8,279 nucleotides of DNA from contig CANBUA010000222.1 of the NCBI GenBank assembly GCA_947372535.1, positions 1-8,279 of the forward strand, written 5' to 3'. Position 1 is the first letter of the stretch; every line of letters begins with the position of its first letter. The notes below the pieces were generated by a model. That model made no database searches, was not told the origin of the DNA, and was given only the letters and a program-made list of their open reading frames with translations. Below, one piece after another: positions 1-6,154 of the stretch. The stretch is from Burkholderiales bacterium (GTDB lineage Bacteria > Pseudomonadota > Gammaproteobacteria > Burkholderiales > Burkholderiaceae). The translations under genes were made by a program, and so were the position numbers.

Positions 1-833
1 ATGCCCACCGATTGCGTCCAGTCAGGCAGCGCGGTGTAGTGCAGGTGGTGAGGACCGGCCCACATGTAGGTGAAGATCAGGGCCCAGAAGTGCACGATCG
101 ACAGGCGATACGAGTACACGGGCATGCCGGCCTGCTTGGGGATGTAGTAGTACATCATGCCCAGGAAGGCAGCGGTCAGGAAGAAGCCCACCGCATTGTG
201 GCCATACCACCACTGGATCATCGCGTCCTGGACACCGGCATAAGCCGAGTAGGACTTGGGGTGCAGGATGCCAGCGGAAAACACCGGGATTTCGGCGCTG
301 TTGACCACGTGCAGCAGTGCCACCGCGATGATGAAGGACCCGAAGAACCAGTTCGCCACATAGATGTGGCGGATCTTGCGGGTACCGACGGTGCCAAAGA
401 ACACGACGGCGTAGGCCACCCAGACCAGGGTGATCAGGATGTCGATCGGCCATTCCAGCTCGGCGTATTCCTTGCCTGTGGTGTAACCCAGAGGCAAGGA
501 GATGACCGCCAACAGGATCACCAGGTTCCAGCCTATCAGCGTGAACATCGCCAGCGGGCCTGCGAACAGACGGGTCTGGCAGGTGCGTTGCACCACGTGA
601 TAGGACGTTGCGAACAGGGTACAACCCCCGAACGCAAAAATCACCGCATTGGTGTGCAGTGGGCGCAGCCGACCGTAGGTCAGCCATGGGATCCCGAAAT
701 TGAGTTCGGGCCAGGCCAGTTGCGATGCGATGAGGACGCCGACGGCCATGCCGACGACGCCGTACACCACGGCAGCAACAGCAAAAGCCCGGACAACCGT
801 ATCGTTGTACGTGGCCGAGTGGGTGGATGCCAT
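1..833 (-). CDS. ccoN: cbb3-type cytochrome c oxidase catalytic subunit I, 5' part (gene runs off the window)
   Basis: This is the heme-copper catalytic subunit of the high-affinity cbb3 terminal oxidase, an inner-membrane enzyme that reduces O2 to water and pumps protons. The first 277 codons are present without a stop; the rest lies to the left of the window. Visible marks are His60 in the LHTNAV segment (low-spin heme b ligand), His212 in WWYGHN, and Tyr256 with His262/His263 in the segment YMWAGPHH. By family knowledge the last three histidines bind CuB, and the tyrosine six residues before the His pair is the cross-linked active-site tyrosine. Several hydrophobic helices are evident (about 13-36, 58-80, 91-113, 130-148, 160-178). 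The ATG at 833 has an AGGAG ribosome site at 842-846, 8 bases upstream. The gene follows ccoS by 48 bases on the same strand, so it is probably co-transcribed with ccoI and ccoS; ccoO and ccoP are expected next but are not visible. The heme b3 ligand and the second heme b ligand fall in the missing C-terminal part. Confidence 0.96.
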   Translation of the reverse strand, partial: MASTHSATYNDTVVRAFAVAAVVYGVVGMAVGVLIASQLAWPELNFGIPWLTYGRLRPLHTNAVIFAFGGCTLFATSYHVVQRTCQTRLFAGPLAMFTLIGWNLVILLAVISLPLGYTTGKEYAELEWPIDILITLVWVAYAVVFFGTVGTRKIRHIYVANWFFGSFIIAVALLHVVNSAEIPVFSAGILHPKSYSAYAGVQDAMIQWWYGHNAVGFFLTAAFLGMMYYYIPKQAGMPVYSYRLSIVHFWALIFTYMWAGPHHLHYTALPDWTQSVG

Positions 834-881
834 CTCTTTTTCTCCTGTTAGACAGCCCGAATTGTGAGGGCAAACCACTAG

Positions 882-1058
882 CTACTCTTGACGTGGCTCA
901 ACGGTGACCTCGTCTTTTTCGCCCTCTGGGTGGAGGATGCGAAGCCCCTCCTGTTCGATGTCCTCGAACTGTCCGGAGTGGATGGACCACCCCAACACAG
1001 CCAGGATCGCCAGCACGAGCAAAACGCTCACCGGAATGAGCACGTAGAGGATTTCCAT
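882..1058 (-). CDS. ccoS: cbb3-type cytochrome oxidase assembly protein CcoS
   Basis: This short gene of 58 codons was read directly from the minus strand. The product starts MEILYVLIPVSVLLVLAI and continues to a GWSIHSGQFEDIE segment. This is the CcoS pattern: one N-terminal membrane helix (about residues 3-23), then a conserved W...SGQF(D/E)D(L/I)E motif and a short charged cytoplasmic tail. CcoS is needed for maturation of the cbb3 oxidase, probably for cofactor insertion into CcoN; its biochemical step is not settled. Its position between ccoI and ccoN strongly supports the call. Gaps are 70 bases to the end of ccoI and 48 bases to ccoN. No clear Shine-Dalgarno sequence precedes the ATG at 1058; a small GC hairpin occupies that zone, so translation may be modest or coupled. 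The tail (about residues 40-58) is acidic and variable, as is usual in the family. Confidence 0.93.
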   Translation of the reverse strand: MEILYVLIPVSVLLVLAILAVLGWSIHSGQFEDIEQEGLRILHPEGEKDEVTVEPRQE

Positions 1059-1068
1059 TGGTGATTTG

Positions 1069-1086
1069 CCGCCAAAGGGCAGGCGG
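1069..1086 (-). other. short intercistronic stem-loop just before ccoS
   Basis: CCGCC and GGCGG form a perfect 5-bp GC stem with an 8-base loop. It ends 10 bases before the ccoS ATG, where a ribosome site would normally sit. There is no T-tract, so it is not a standard terminator. It could dampen ccoS translation or mark an RNA-processing point in the ccoI-ccoS-ccoN transcript. A stem this small can arise by chance in GC-rich DNA. Confidence 0.25.
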
Positions 1087-1128
1087 GGCGGAGTGTAAAC
1101 GAGCGCCCGATTGGTTTTTGAATCCAGA

Positions 1129-3588
1129 TCAAGTCACGCTGATGTTCTTTTGCGCGACACGAAGGGAATTCAGCACGACAGCCAAGGAACTGCCCGCCAT
1201 GCCCAGTCCGGCGGCCCAAGGTGGGAGGTGGCCGCTCAGCGCCAGGGGAATGCAAGCGAGGTTGTAAAACGCTGCCCAGATCAGGTTCTGGCGGACGATG
1301 CGCATGGCCCGGCGAGCCGTCTGAACGGCCATGGGCAAACCGCAGAGGCGACCACCCAACACCAGCAGGTCGGCCTGGGACTGGGCGAGCGCAGCCCCCT
1401 GGTCCAGGGCAATGGACACATCTGCCTGGGCCAGAACGGGCGCGTCATTGATCCCATCGCCCACCACGGCAATGCACTGTCCGGAAGACTGGGCTGCAGC
1501 AAGCGTGGCCAGCTTGACCTCGGGCGTGGCGTGGGCGGCGGCCACCCCAACTGGCGCATGGGCCTGCAGCGCGGCCACGGCGGCGTGGACGCGGTCGGCC
1601 TGGTCACCCGACAGCACCGACGACGCAATGCCCAGGTGGTGGAGGCCAGCCAGCGCCAAGGGAGTGTCCGCTCGGAAGCGCTCGTCGAACACCAGGGCCA
1701 TCACGGTGTGCGGGATCAAAGTCCCTTCTGGATGGGCAGAGCGCGCCATCAACCAGACGCGCGACTGGGACGCGGCGTCGCCAGTGGTCCAGGCCAGATC
1801 GGCCGGCAGGTCGGCTTCATCGCCCAAGGCCCATTCCCGAGAGCCCAGACGCCAGATGCGGCCATGTTCATCGGTGCCCTCGACGCCCCGCCCTGCCCTC
1901 TCCGTGACCGACCGCAGGGCACTGGGCCGCCAGACGGTGGCCGTTGAGGCTGCGCCAGCGACGGGCTCAGCCGCCCAGGCCTGCACAGCCGCCACGAGCG
2001 ATTGACTCAAAGGGTGCTGAGACGCGGCAGCCAACGAGGCGGCCAGTTGCCAGTTGTGCCGGATGGCTTCAGGCCAATGGAGCCGCTGTCCTGCATCGGC
2101 GGAAAATCGCTGGCCGTTTTGCCATGCCGCGGTGATCGTCAGCGTGCTCTCGGTCAGCGTGCCGGTTTTGTCGAAGTAGAACTGCTTGACGTGGGCCAGC
2201 ACTTCCAGGGCGTCCAGATGACGCACCAACACGCCTTGCTTGGCCATGGCGCCTGCCGCGGCCAGCAAGGCCGAAGGGGCCGCCAGCGACAAGGCGCAAG
2301 GGCAGGTGACCACCAGCACGGACACCGCCACCCACACCGAGCGCGAGGGGTCGATCCACTGCCATGCCAGGGCGCCGAGCACCGCCAGGGCCAACACGCC
2401 CCACAAGAAGGGCGCGGCAAAGCGGTCGGCATGGCGCATCCAGCCTGGCTTTTCCGTCATGGCCTGCTGCACCAGCGCCACGATCTGCTGGTAACGGGTG
2501 TCCAGGCCCAGGCGCTCGACGCTCATCCAGACGGGTGCGCCCAGGTTCATGCTGCCAGCCACGATGGTTTGGCCCTCTCGTCGCGGCACCGCCCGGCTTT
2601 CACCGGTGAGCAGGGACTCATCCACCTCGGTGTGACCACGCACGAGCAGGCCATCGGCAGGAAAGGCCTGCCCCACGGCCACGCGGACGTGATCGCCCGG
2701 CTGCATGCTGGACAAGGGGATGGATTCGGTGAGCGCATCGGCCAGCCAGGCCCCCATGTCTGCAGGTTCAGGCCGATGACCCTGGGCATTGGCCACCGCC
2801 CGCTCCACGGCTTCTGGCAAGCGCACACACAATGACTCCAGCGATTGGGTGACCTGCTCACGCGCGCGCGACTCCAGCCAGCGGCCAGCCAGCAAAAAGG
2901 TGACGAACATGGTCAGCGAGTCAAAGTAGGCCTCGTGTCCGAACCAGCGCGGATCACCGAAGGTGGCGCCGGTGCTGACGATGAAGGTGGCCAGGATGCC
3001 CAGGGCCACGGGGGTGTCCATGGCCACTCGGCCATGACGGGCGGCGCGCCAGGCGCCCTTGAAGAAATCGCCGCAGGAAAACAGCATCACCGGCATGCTC
3101 AGCACCCAGCAGGCCCAGTTCATCAGTTTCCAGAGGTCAGGAGGGATCTCTCCCTTGGCCGCCACGTACTGAGGCGTGGTGATCATCATCACCTGCATCA
3201 TGCACAGCCCGGCCACGGACAGGCGCCACAGCAGGCGGCGCCGTTCGCGCAGCCGTTCATGGCCCGCGCGGGCGGCCGCATCCGGCCATGCCTTGTAGCC
3301 CACGGCATGGATGGCATCGACCAGATCGGAGAGCCTCACGCGCGCCGGATCCAGCAGGATGCGGGCACGCTGGGTGGCCGCTTGCACCTGGACCTCGCTG
3401 ACTCCCGGCACCTTTTGAAGGGCGTCTTCGATGGTGATGGCGCAGGCGGCGCAATACATGCCCGACAGGCCCAGACCGATCCGGCGCAAGCTGCTGCCCA
3501 GTGGCGCTTCCAGCACACACTGCCGCAGCAATTCAGGGTCATCCAGGCCGGCGATCTGAGACGGATTCAGCGGTGGCAGCGCCGGCAT
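1129..3588 (-). CDS. ccoI: copper-exporting P1B-type ATPase for cbb3 oxidase assembly (CcoI/FixI)
   Basis: This inner-membrane P-type ATPase, 819 residues from the chosen ATG, moves Cu+ to the periplasmic side for assembly of the CuB centre of CcoN. Numbering from that ATG, an N-terminal heavy-metal-associated domain (about 37-105) carries the CAAC metal site (Cys46, Cys49). Actuator TGES is at 328-331. The transmembrane metal motif CPC is at 429-431. Phosphorylation motif DKTGT has Asp473. The P1B His-Pro of SQHPLS has His525, and GDGINDAP is at 710-717. Eight hydrophobic segments follow the P1B plan: four between 120 and 237, two around 390-446, two around 767-809. Start choice: the frame opens at TTG 3630, which has no ribosome site; ATG 3588 has only a weak AGG five bases upstream, so the start is uncertain by 14 residues. 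An in-frame TGA lies just upstream of the TTG. The CPC motif, the single CxxC and the ccoS/ccoN neighbours distinguish it from the copper-detoxifying CopA. The N-terminus lacks the Cys-rich metal-binding segment found in many proteobacterial CcoI proteins. Confidence 0.95.
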   Translation of the reverse strand: MPALPPLNPSQIAGLDDPELLRQCVLEAPLGSSLRRIGLGLSGMYCAACAITIEDALQKVPGVSEVQVQAATQRARILLDPARVRLSDLVDAIHAVGYKAWPDAAARAGHERLRERRRLLWRLSVAGLCMMQVMMITTPQYVAAKGEIPPDLWKLMNWACWVLSMPVMLFSCGDFFKGAWRAARHGRVAMDTPVALGILATFIVSTGATFGDPRWFGHEAYFDSLTMFVTFLLAGRWLESRAREQVTQSLESLCVRLPEAVERAVANAQGHRPEPADMGAWLADALTESIPLSSMQPGDHVRVAVGQAFPADGLLVRGHTEVDESLLTGESRAVPRREGQTIVAGSMNLGAPVWMSVERLGLDTRYQQIVALVQQAMTEKPGWMRHADRFAAPFLWGVLALAVLGALAWQWIDPSRSVWVAVSVLVVTCPCALSLAAPSALLAAAGAMAKQGVLVRHLDALEVLAHVKQFYFDKTGTLTESTLTITAAWQNGQRFSADAGQRLHWPEAIRHNWQLAASLAAASQHPLSQSLVAAVQAWAAEPVAGAASTATVWRPSALRSVTERAGRGVEGTDEHGRIWRLGSREWALGDEADLPADLAWTTGDAASQSRVWLMARSAHPEGTLIPHTVMALVFDERFRADTPLALAGLHHLGIASSVLSGDQADRVHAAVAALQAHAPVGVAAAHATPEVKLATLAAAQSSGQCIAVVGDGINDAPVLAQADVSIALDQGAALAQSQADLLVLGGRLCGLPMAVQTARRAMRIVRQNLIWAAFYNLACIPLALSGHLPPWAAGLGMAGSSLAVVLNSLRVAQKNISVT

Positions 3589-3730
3589 GGACGCCTGACC
3601 GGGCAGGATGACATTGGAAGGGGTCGACAAGGCAGACGTTCAAACAGTTGGGCGGGGCGAAAGCGGCCGCTGGGACAGCACAGGACTGCTACAGTGCCGC
3701 GCATGGACAGGTCGGCCGAGACCCCGAGGC

Positions 3731-3772
3731 AATGTAGGTCAAGGCCGCTCAAGCAAAACTGACAAGGATCAA
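3731..3772 (-). promoter_or_regulatory. candidate FNR/Anr-dependent promoter of ccoI-ccoS-ccoN
   Basis: On the minus strand TTGAT-CCTT-GTCAG (3772 to 3759) matches the FNR/Anr box TTGAT-N4-ATCAA at 8 of 10 positions, with a perfect first half-site. A -10-like hexamer TACATT lies at 3736-3731. If the start of transcription is near 3724, the box is centred at about -41.5, the classical class II activator position, and no good -35 hexamer is present, as expected for an activator-dependent promoter. FNR-family control of cbb3 oxidase genes is established in other proteobacteria. The assignment here is inference from sequence and spacing; a match of this quality can occur by chance. Confidence 0.45.
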
Positions 3773-3776
3773 GGCG

Positions 3777-4250
3777 ATGAAGGCGATGGCGCGCATTGTG
3801 TGGCAAACCTCGGTGGCCCTGCTGGGTTTGGGCCTGGGCGGGATCATGCCCGTGTCAGCGCAGGACGGCCCGCAACACCTGCAGACCGTGACGCTCGGCG
3901 CCGGGATCCTGAACATCAAGGCGGAAGTGGCCCAGACGCCCCGCGAGCATGAGATCGGCCTGATGTACCGCACCAGCATGGGCGCCAACGAAGGCATGAT
4001 CTTCGCGTTCGAGCGCGCCGGGCAGCAGTGCTTCTGGATGAAGAACACGCTCATCCCCCTGGCGGTGGCTTTCGTCGCCGATGACGGCACCGTGGTCAAT
4101 GTGGACGAGATGAAGGCGCAGACCCTGGATTCGCATTGTTCGACCCGCCCGGTGCGTTTCGTGCTGGAAATGAACACGGGCTGGTTCAAGCGACACGGCA
4201 TCAAGGCCGGTGACAAGCTGGCAGGCGCGCCCTTTGGCACGCCCCGCTGA
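3777..4250 (+). CDS. DUF192 family secreted protein
   Basis: The product has 157 residues. Residues 1-28 look like a Sec signal peptide: Lys and Arg near the start, a hydrophobic stretch VALLGLGLGGI, and an Ala-X-Ala-like end at VSA before QDG. The mature part is the DUF192 domain (Pfam PF02643), with typical marks: TPREHEIGLMYR (about 54-65), GMIFAF, the FWMKNT motif (about 86-91), VDEM, and FVLEMNTGW followed by GIKAGD. The molecular function of DUF192 is not established; members are small beta-rich, usually exported proteins. The ATG at 3777 has AAGGA at 3764-3768, 8 bases upstream; an alternative ATG at 3786 would trim only three residues. The gene diverges from ccoI, and its ribosome site overlaps the FNR-like box. 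It converges with the patatin gene, 24 bases away. Nothing in the sequence ties it to the oxidase. Confidence 0.9.
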   Translation: MKAMARIVWQTSVALLGLGLGGIMPVSAQDGPQHLQTVTLGAGILNIKAEVAQTPREHEIGLMYRTSMGANEGMIFAFERAGQQCFWMKNTLIPLAVAFVADDGTVVNVDEMKAQTLDSHCSTRPVRFVLEMNTGWFKRHGIKAGDKLAGAPFGTPR

Positions 4251-4257
4251 TCACCGC

Positions 4258-4278
4258 TTGACGGGGTCGCCCGATCAA
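4258..4278. terminator. possible bidirectional hairpin between convergent genes
   Basis: TTGAC-GGG and CCC-G(A)TCAA can fold into an 8-bp stem with one bulged A and a 4-base loop. It lies between the DUF192 stop codon (4248-4250) and the patatin stop codon (4275-4277), overlapping the latter. The place is right for a terminator serving both strands, but there is no T-tract on either side, so intrinsic termination would be weak. Confidence 0.3.
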
Positions 4279-5240
4279 CGGGTCCGGGCGGCGATCTTCT
4301 CCTTCAGCTGAGCCAGCACGGTCAGGGCCGCCTCTCGCCCCGCCAGCAAGGACAGCCGGCGGCTGGCGAAATCGGCGCTGCCAATGCCTTCCAGCTTCGG
4401 CCGCATCACCACATCCGCTTCCAGCATTTCAAACTGGCTGATGCTGTGGCCCATGATGTTGAAGGTCTGCATGAGGATGTCGACCATGCCCTTGGTGGGT
4501 TGCCCCTCCGGGATGGCGGAGATGTCCACGGCAATGACCAGGTCGGCGCCCATCTGACGGGCATAGCGCACCGGCACAGGCGACACCGCGCCGCCGTCGA
4601 TGTATTCATGGCCGTTGATGGTGACCGGCTCGAACACGCCGGGTACCGAGCTGGAGGCCCGCACGGCCTGGGCCGGATCCCCCTTGCGGAACAGGATGGA
4701 CTGGCCGGATTGCAGGTCAGCCGCCACGATGCCCAGCGCCGGGTGCATGGCTTCGATGCTCTTGCCGCCCGTGTTGGTGCGGATCAGCTTGGCCAGGGCC
4801 TCGCCCTTCATCAAGGAGCGCCCGGGGAAGACCCAGTCCTTCAAGCTGGATTCGTCCAGGTTCATGGCCAGCGCCACCAGTTCGGCGGGCGTCTTGCCCG
4901 ACGCATACAAAGTGGCCACGACGCTGCCGGCCGAAGTGCCCACGATCACATCCGGCTTGATGCCCTGCTCTTCCAGCACCTGCAAGACACCAATGTGGGC
5001 AAAACCGCGGGCAGCGCCACCACCCAGGGCCAGGCCGATGCGGGGCGGCTTGGGCGCTTGCACGGGCCTGGGAGGCGGCTGAACCATGGGCGGCGCCAGC
5101 GGTGGCGGAGGCGCCGTGGCGACGGGCCCACCGCCCGGTGAAGCACAAGCCACCAACAGCAATAACGCCGCAGTCGCCATGGCCGCGCGAACTCCATATA
5201 ACCCATGGAAATAACTTGATGAATAAAATGTTGTTCTCAT
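4275..5240 (-). CDS. patatin-like phospholipase / RssA-type serine hydrolase, probable lipoprotein
   Basis: The product has 321 residues from ATG 5240. Its patatin domain (about 67-240) holds the oxyanion-hole glycine run GGGAARG (73-79), the nucleophile elbow GTSAG with Ser103, and the catalytic Asp215 in the DGG motif. These give a Ser-Asp dyad lipid acyl hydrolase of the bacterial RssA/YchK group; the natural substrate is unknown. The N-terminus has a hydrophobic stretch (19-31) ending in LVAC, a lipobox with Cys32, then a proline-rich linker (about 44-66), so the protein is probably anchored in a membrane facing the periplasm. Start: ATG 5240 gives arginines before the hydrophobic core but only a weak upstream GAAAG. 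ATG 5180 would leave just 11 residues before the Cys and no positive charge. The first 20 codons are AT-rich and unlike the rest, so that segment may be partly regulatory. An in-frame TAA upstream rules out a longer protein. The gene diverges from the TauE/SafE gene. Confidence 0.91.
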   Translation of the reverse strand: MRTTFYSSSYFHGLYGVRAAMATAALLLLVACASPGGGPVATAPPPPLAPPMVQPPPRPVQAPKPPRIGLALGGGAARGFAHIGVLQVLEEQGIKPDVIVGTSAGSVVATLYASGKTPAELVALAMNLDESSLKDWVFPGRSLMKGEALAKLIRTNTGGKSIEAMHPALGIVAADLQSGQSILFRKGDPAQAVRASSSVPGVFEPVTINGHEYIDGGAVSPVPVRYARQMGADLVIAVDISAIPEGQPTKGMVDILMQTFNIMGHSISQFEMLEADVVMRPKLEGIGSADFASRRLSLLAGREAALTVLAQLKEKIAARTR

Positions 5241-5245
5241 ATATA
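5216..5245 (+). promoter_or_regulatory. candidate sigma70 promoter for the tauE/safE-cysI cluster
   Basis: TTGATG (5216-5221, 4 of 6 to the -35 consensus) and TATATA (5240-5245, 4 of 6 to the -10 consensus) are 18 bases apart. This would start RNA near 5252 and leave a leader of about 80 bases before the permease ATG at 5331. It sits in a 60-base block (5201-5260) with only 15 G/C by hand count, in sharp contrast to its surroundings. The promoter lies within the predicted first codons of the divergent patatin gene. Assignment is by pattern only. Confidence 0.4.
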
Positions 5246-5251
5246 TAGAAC
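5233..5251. promoter_or_regulatory. inverted repeat GTTCT-N9-AGAAC, possible operator
   Basis: GTTCT (5233-5237) and AGAAC (5247-5251) are perfect inverted arms around an AT-alternating 9-base centre. The repeat contains a T-N11-A spacing, typical of sites for LysR-type regulators such as CysB, and covers the candidate -10 of the plus-strand promoter and the start codon of the divergent patatin gene. No regulator gene lies in the window, so the protein that would bind is unknown. Confidence 0.35.
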
Positions 5252-5330
5252 TTTCTTAAAGTCGCCCCTCCTCCAGGTGGTTCACCAGACCGGTGCCTTT
5301 GTACCTGAGAGGACAAACTGGACTGACGCA

Positions 5331-6110
5331 ATGCATTTTGACTGGACTGCCGTGGCCGCGGGTGCGGGCGTAGGCTCGATCGTGGGCCTGACCGGCGTGG
5401 GCGGCGGCTCGCTGATGACCCCTTTGTTGATCACGGTGTTTCACCTGGACAAGGCTGTGGCCATTGGCACCGACCTGTGGTTTGCCGGCATGACCAAGGT
5501 GTCGGGCTCGGTGGCCCACCATCGGGAAGGCCATGTCGACTATCACATCACGAAGAAACTGCTGACGGGCAGCATTCCGGCCTCGATCCTCACCATGGTC
5601 TACATGCACCTGGCCGGGATCAGCAAGAGCGGCCAGAACACCCTGGCCTACGCCCTGGGCATCGCCCTGGTCCTGACCTCGGTGACGGTGGCCCTGAGGC
5701 CCTTGTGGTTCAAGGTGGGCGTGTGGCTGGAGCGCTGGATCACCCGAGAGAACCGGCCCGCCCTGACCATCCTGTGCGGGGCGATCCTGGGCGTGCTGGT
5801 GTCCTTGAGTTCGGTGGGCGCTGGCGCTTTGGGTGTGACCATGATCCTGCTGCTGTATCCGCGTCTGGACATGAAACGCCTGATCGGTTCCGACATCGCG
5901 CACGCCGTGCCGCTGACCATCGTGGCCGGCATTGGCCATGCCTCTTTGGGCAATGTGGAATGGGAACTTCTGCTGGAATTGCTGATCGGCTCGCTGCCCG
6001 GCATCTGGCTGGGGGCCAAGCTCACCAAGCGTTTGCCTGAGACAATCACACGTTTTGCGCTGTGCGCCTGCTTGCTGTTGGCTGCCAACAAAGTGCTCAA
6101 GCTGGTTTGA
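5331..6110 (+). CDS. TauE/SafE family membrane permease (probable sulfite or related anion transporter)
   Basis: This is a multi-pass inner-membrane protein, 259 residues from ATG 5331. The first repeat opens with the family's glycine-rich motif GLTGVGGGSLMTPLL (about 19-33). The second half repeats it loosely (ILGVLVSLSSVGAGALGVTMILLLYP), as expected for the duplicated TauE/SafE (PF01925) fold. Several further hydrophobic stretches follow, ending in CACLLLAANKVLKLV. Members have been linked to export of sulfite or uptake of sulfur-containing anions. Here the gene lies 44 bases upstream of a CysI-type reductase on the same strand, so a sulfur anion is the likely substrate; this is inference. 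Start: the frame opens at GTG 5277, but its 18 extra residues are polar and no ribosome site precedes it. ATG 5331 places the first helix at the usual position, though its nearest purine run, AGAGGA at 5308-5313, is rather far away. Confidence 0.9.
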   Translation: MHFDWTAVAAGAGVGSIVGLTGVGGGSLMTPLLITVFHLDKAVAIGTDLWFAGMTKVSGSVAHHREGHVDYHITKKLLTGSIPASILTMVYMHLAGISKSGQNTLAYALGIALVLTSVTVALRPLWFKVGVWLERWITRENRPALTILCGAILGVLVSLSSVGAGALGVTMILLLYPRLDMKRLIGSDIAHAVPLTIVAGIGHASLGNVEWELLLELLIGSLPGIWLGAKLTKRLPETITRFALCACLLLAANKVLKLV

Positions 6111-6154
6111 CCGGCCATTGAATTGAAGAACCGCCCGGCCACGGGAGACTCGCC

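Noticed and set aside
12..851. Plus-strand open frame of 279 codons opposite ccoN
   Set aside because: It is a shadow of ccoN, with a His/Gln/Asp-rich translation and no domain.
22..873. Minus-strand open frame of 283 codons over ccoN
   Set aside because: It is the wrong frame of the true ccoN. The Arg- and Gly-rich translation has no family marks, whereas the other frame gives CcoN with all expected heme and copper ligands.
2002..3762. Two long plus-strand open frames (2002-2835 and 2845-3762) opposite ccoI
   Set aside because: Both are antisense to a P-type ATPase whose every signature motif is intact; their translations resemble no protein family.
5274..5286. GGTG-GTT-CACC mini-hairpin in the permease leader
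   Set aside because: A 4-bp stem with a 3-base loop is too short to distinguish from chance.
5277..5330. GTG start that would lengthen the permease by 18 residues
   Set aside because: There is no ribosome site, the added residues are polar, and the family normally begins directly with the first helix, so ATG 5331 is preferred.
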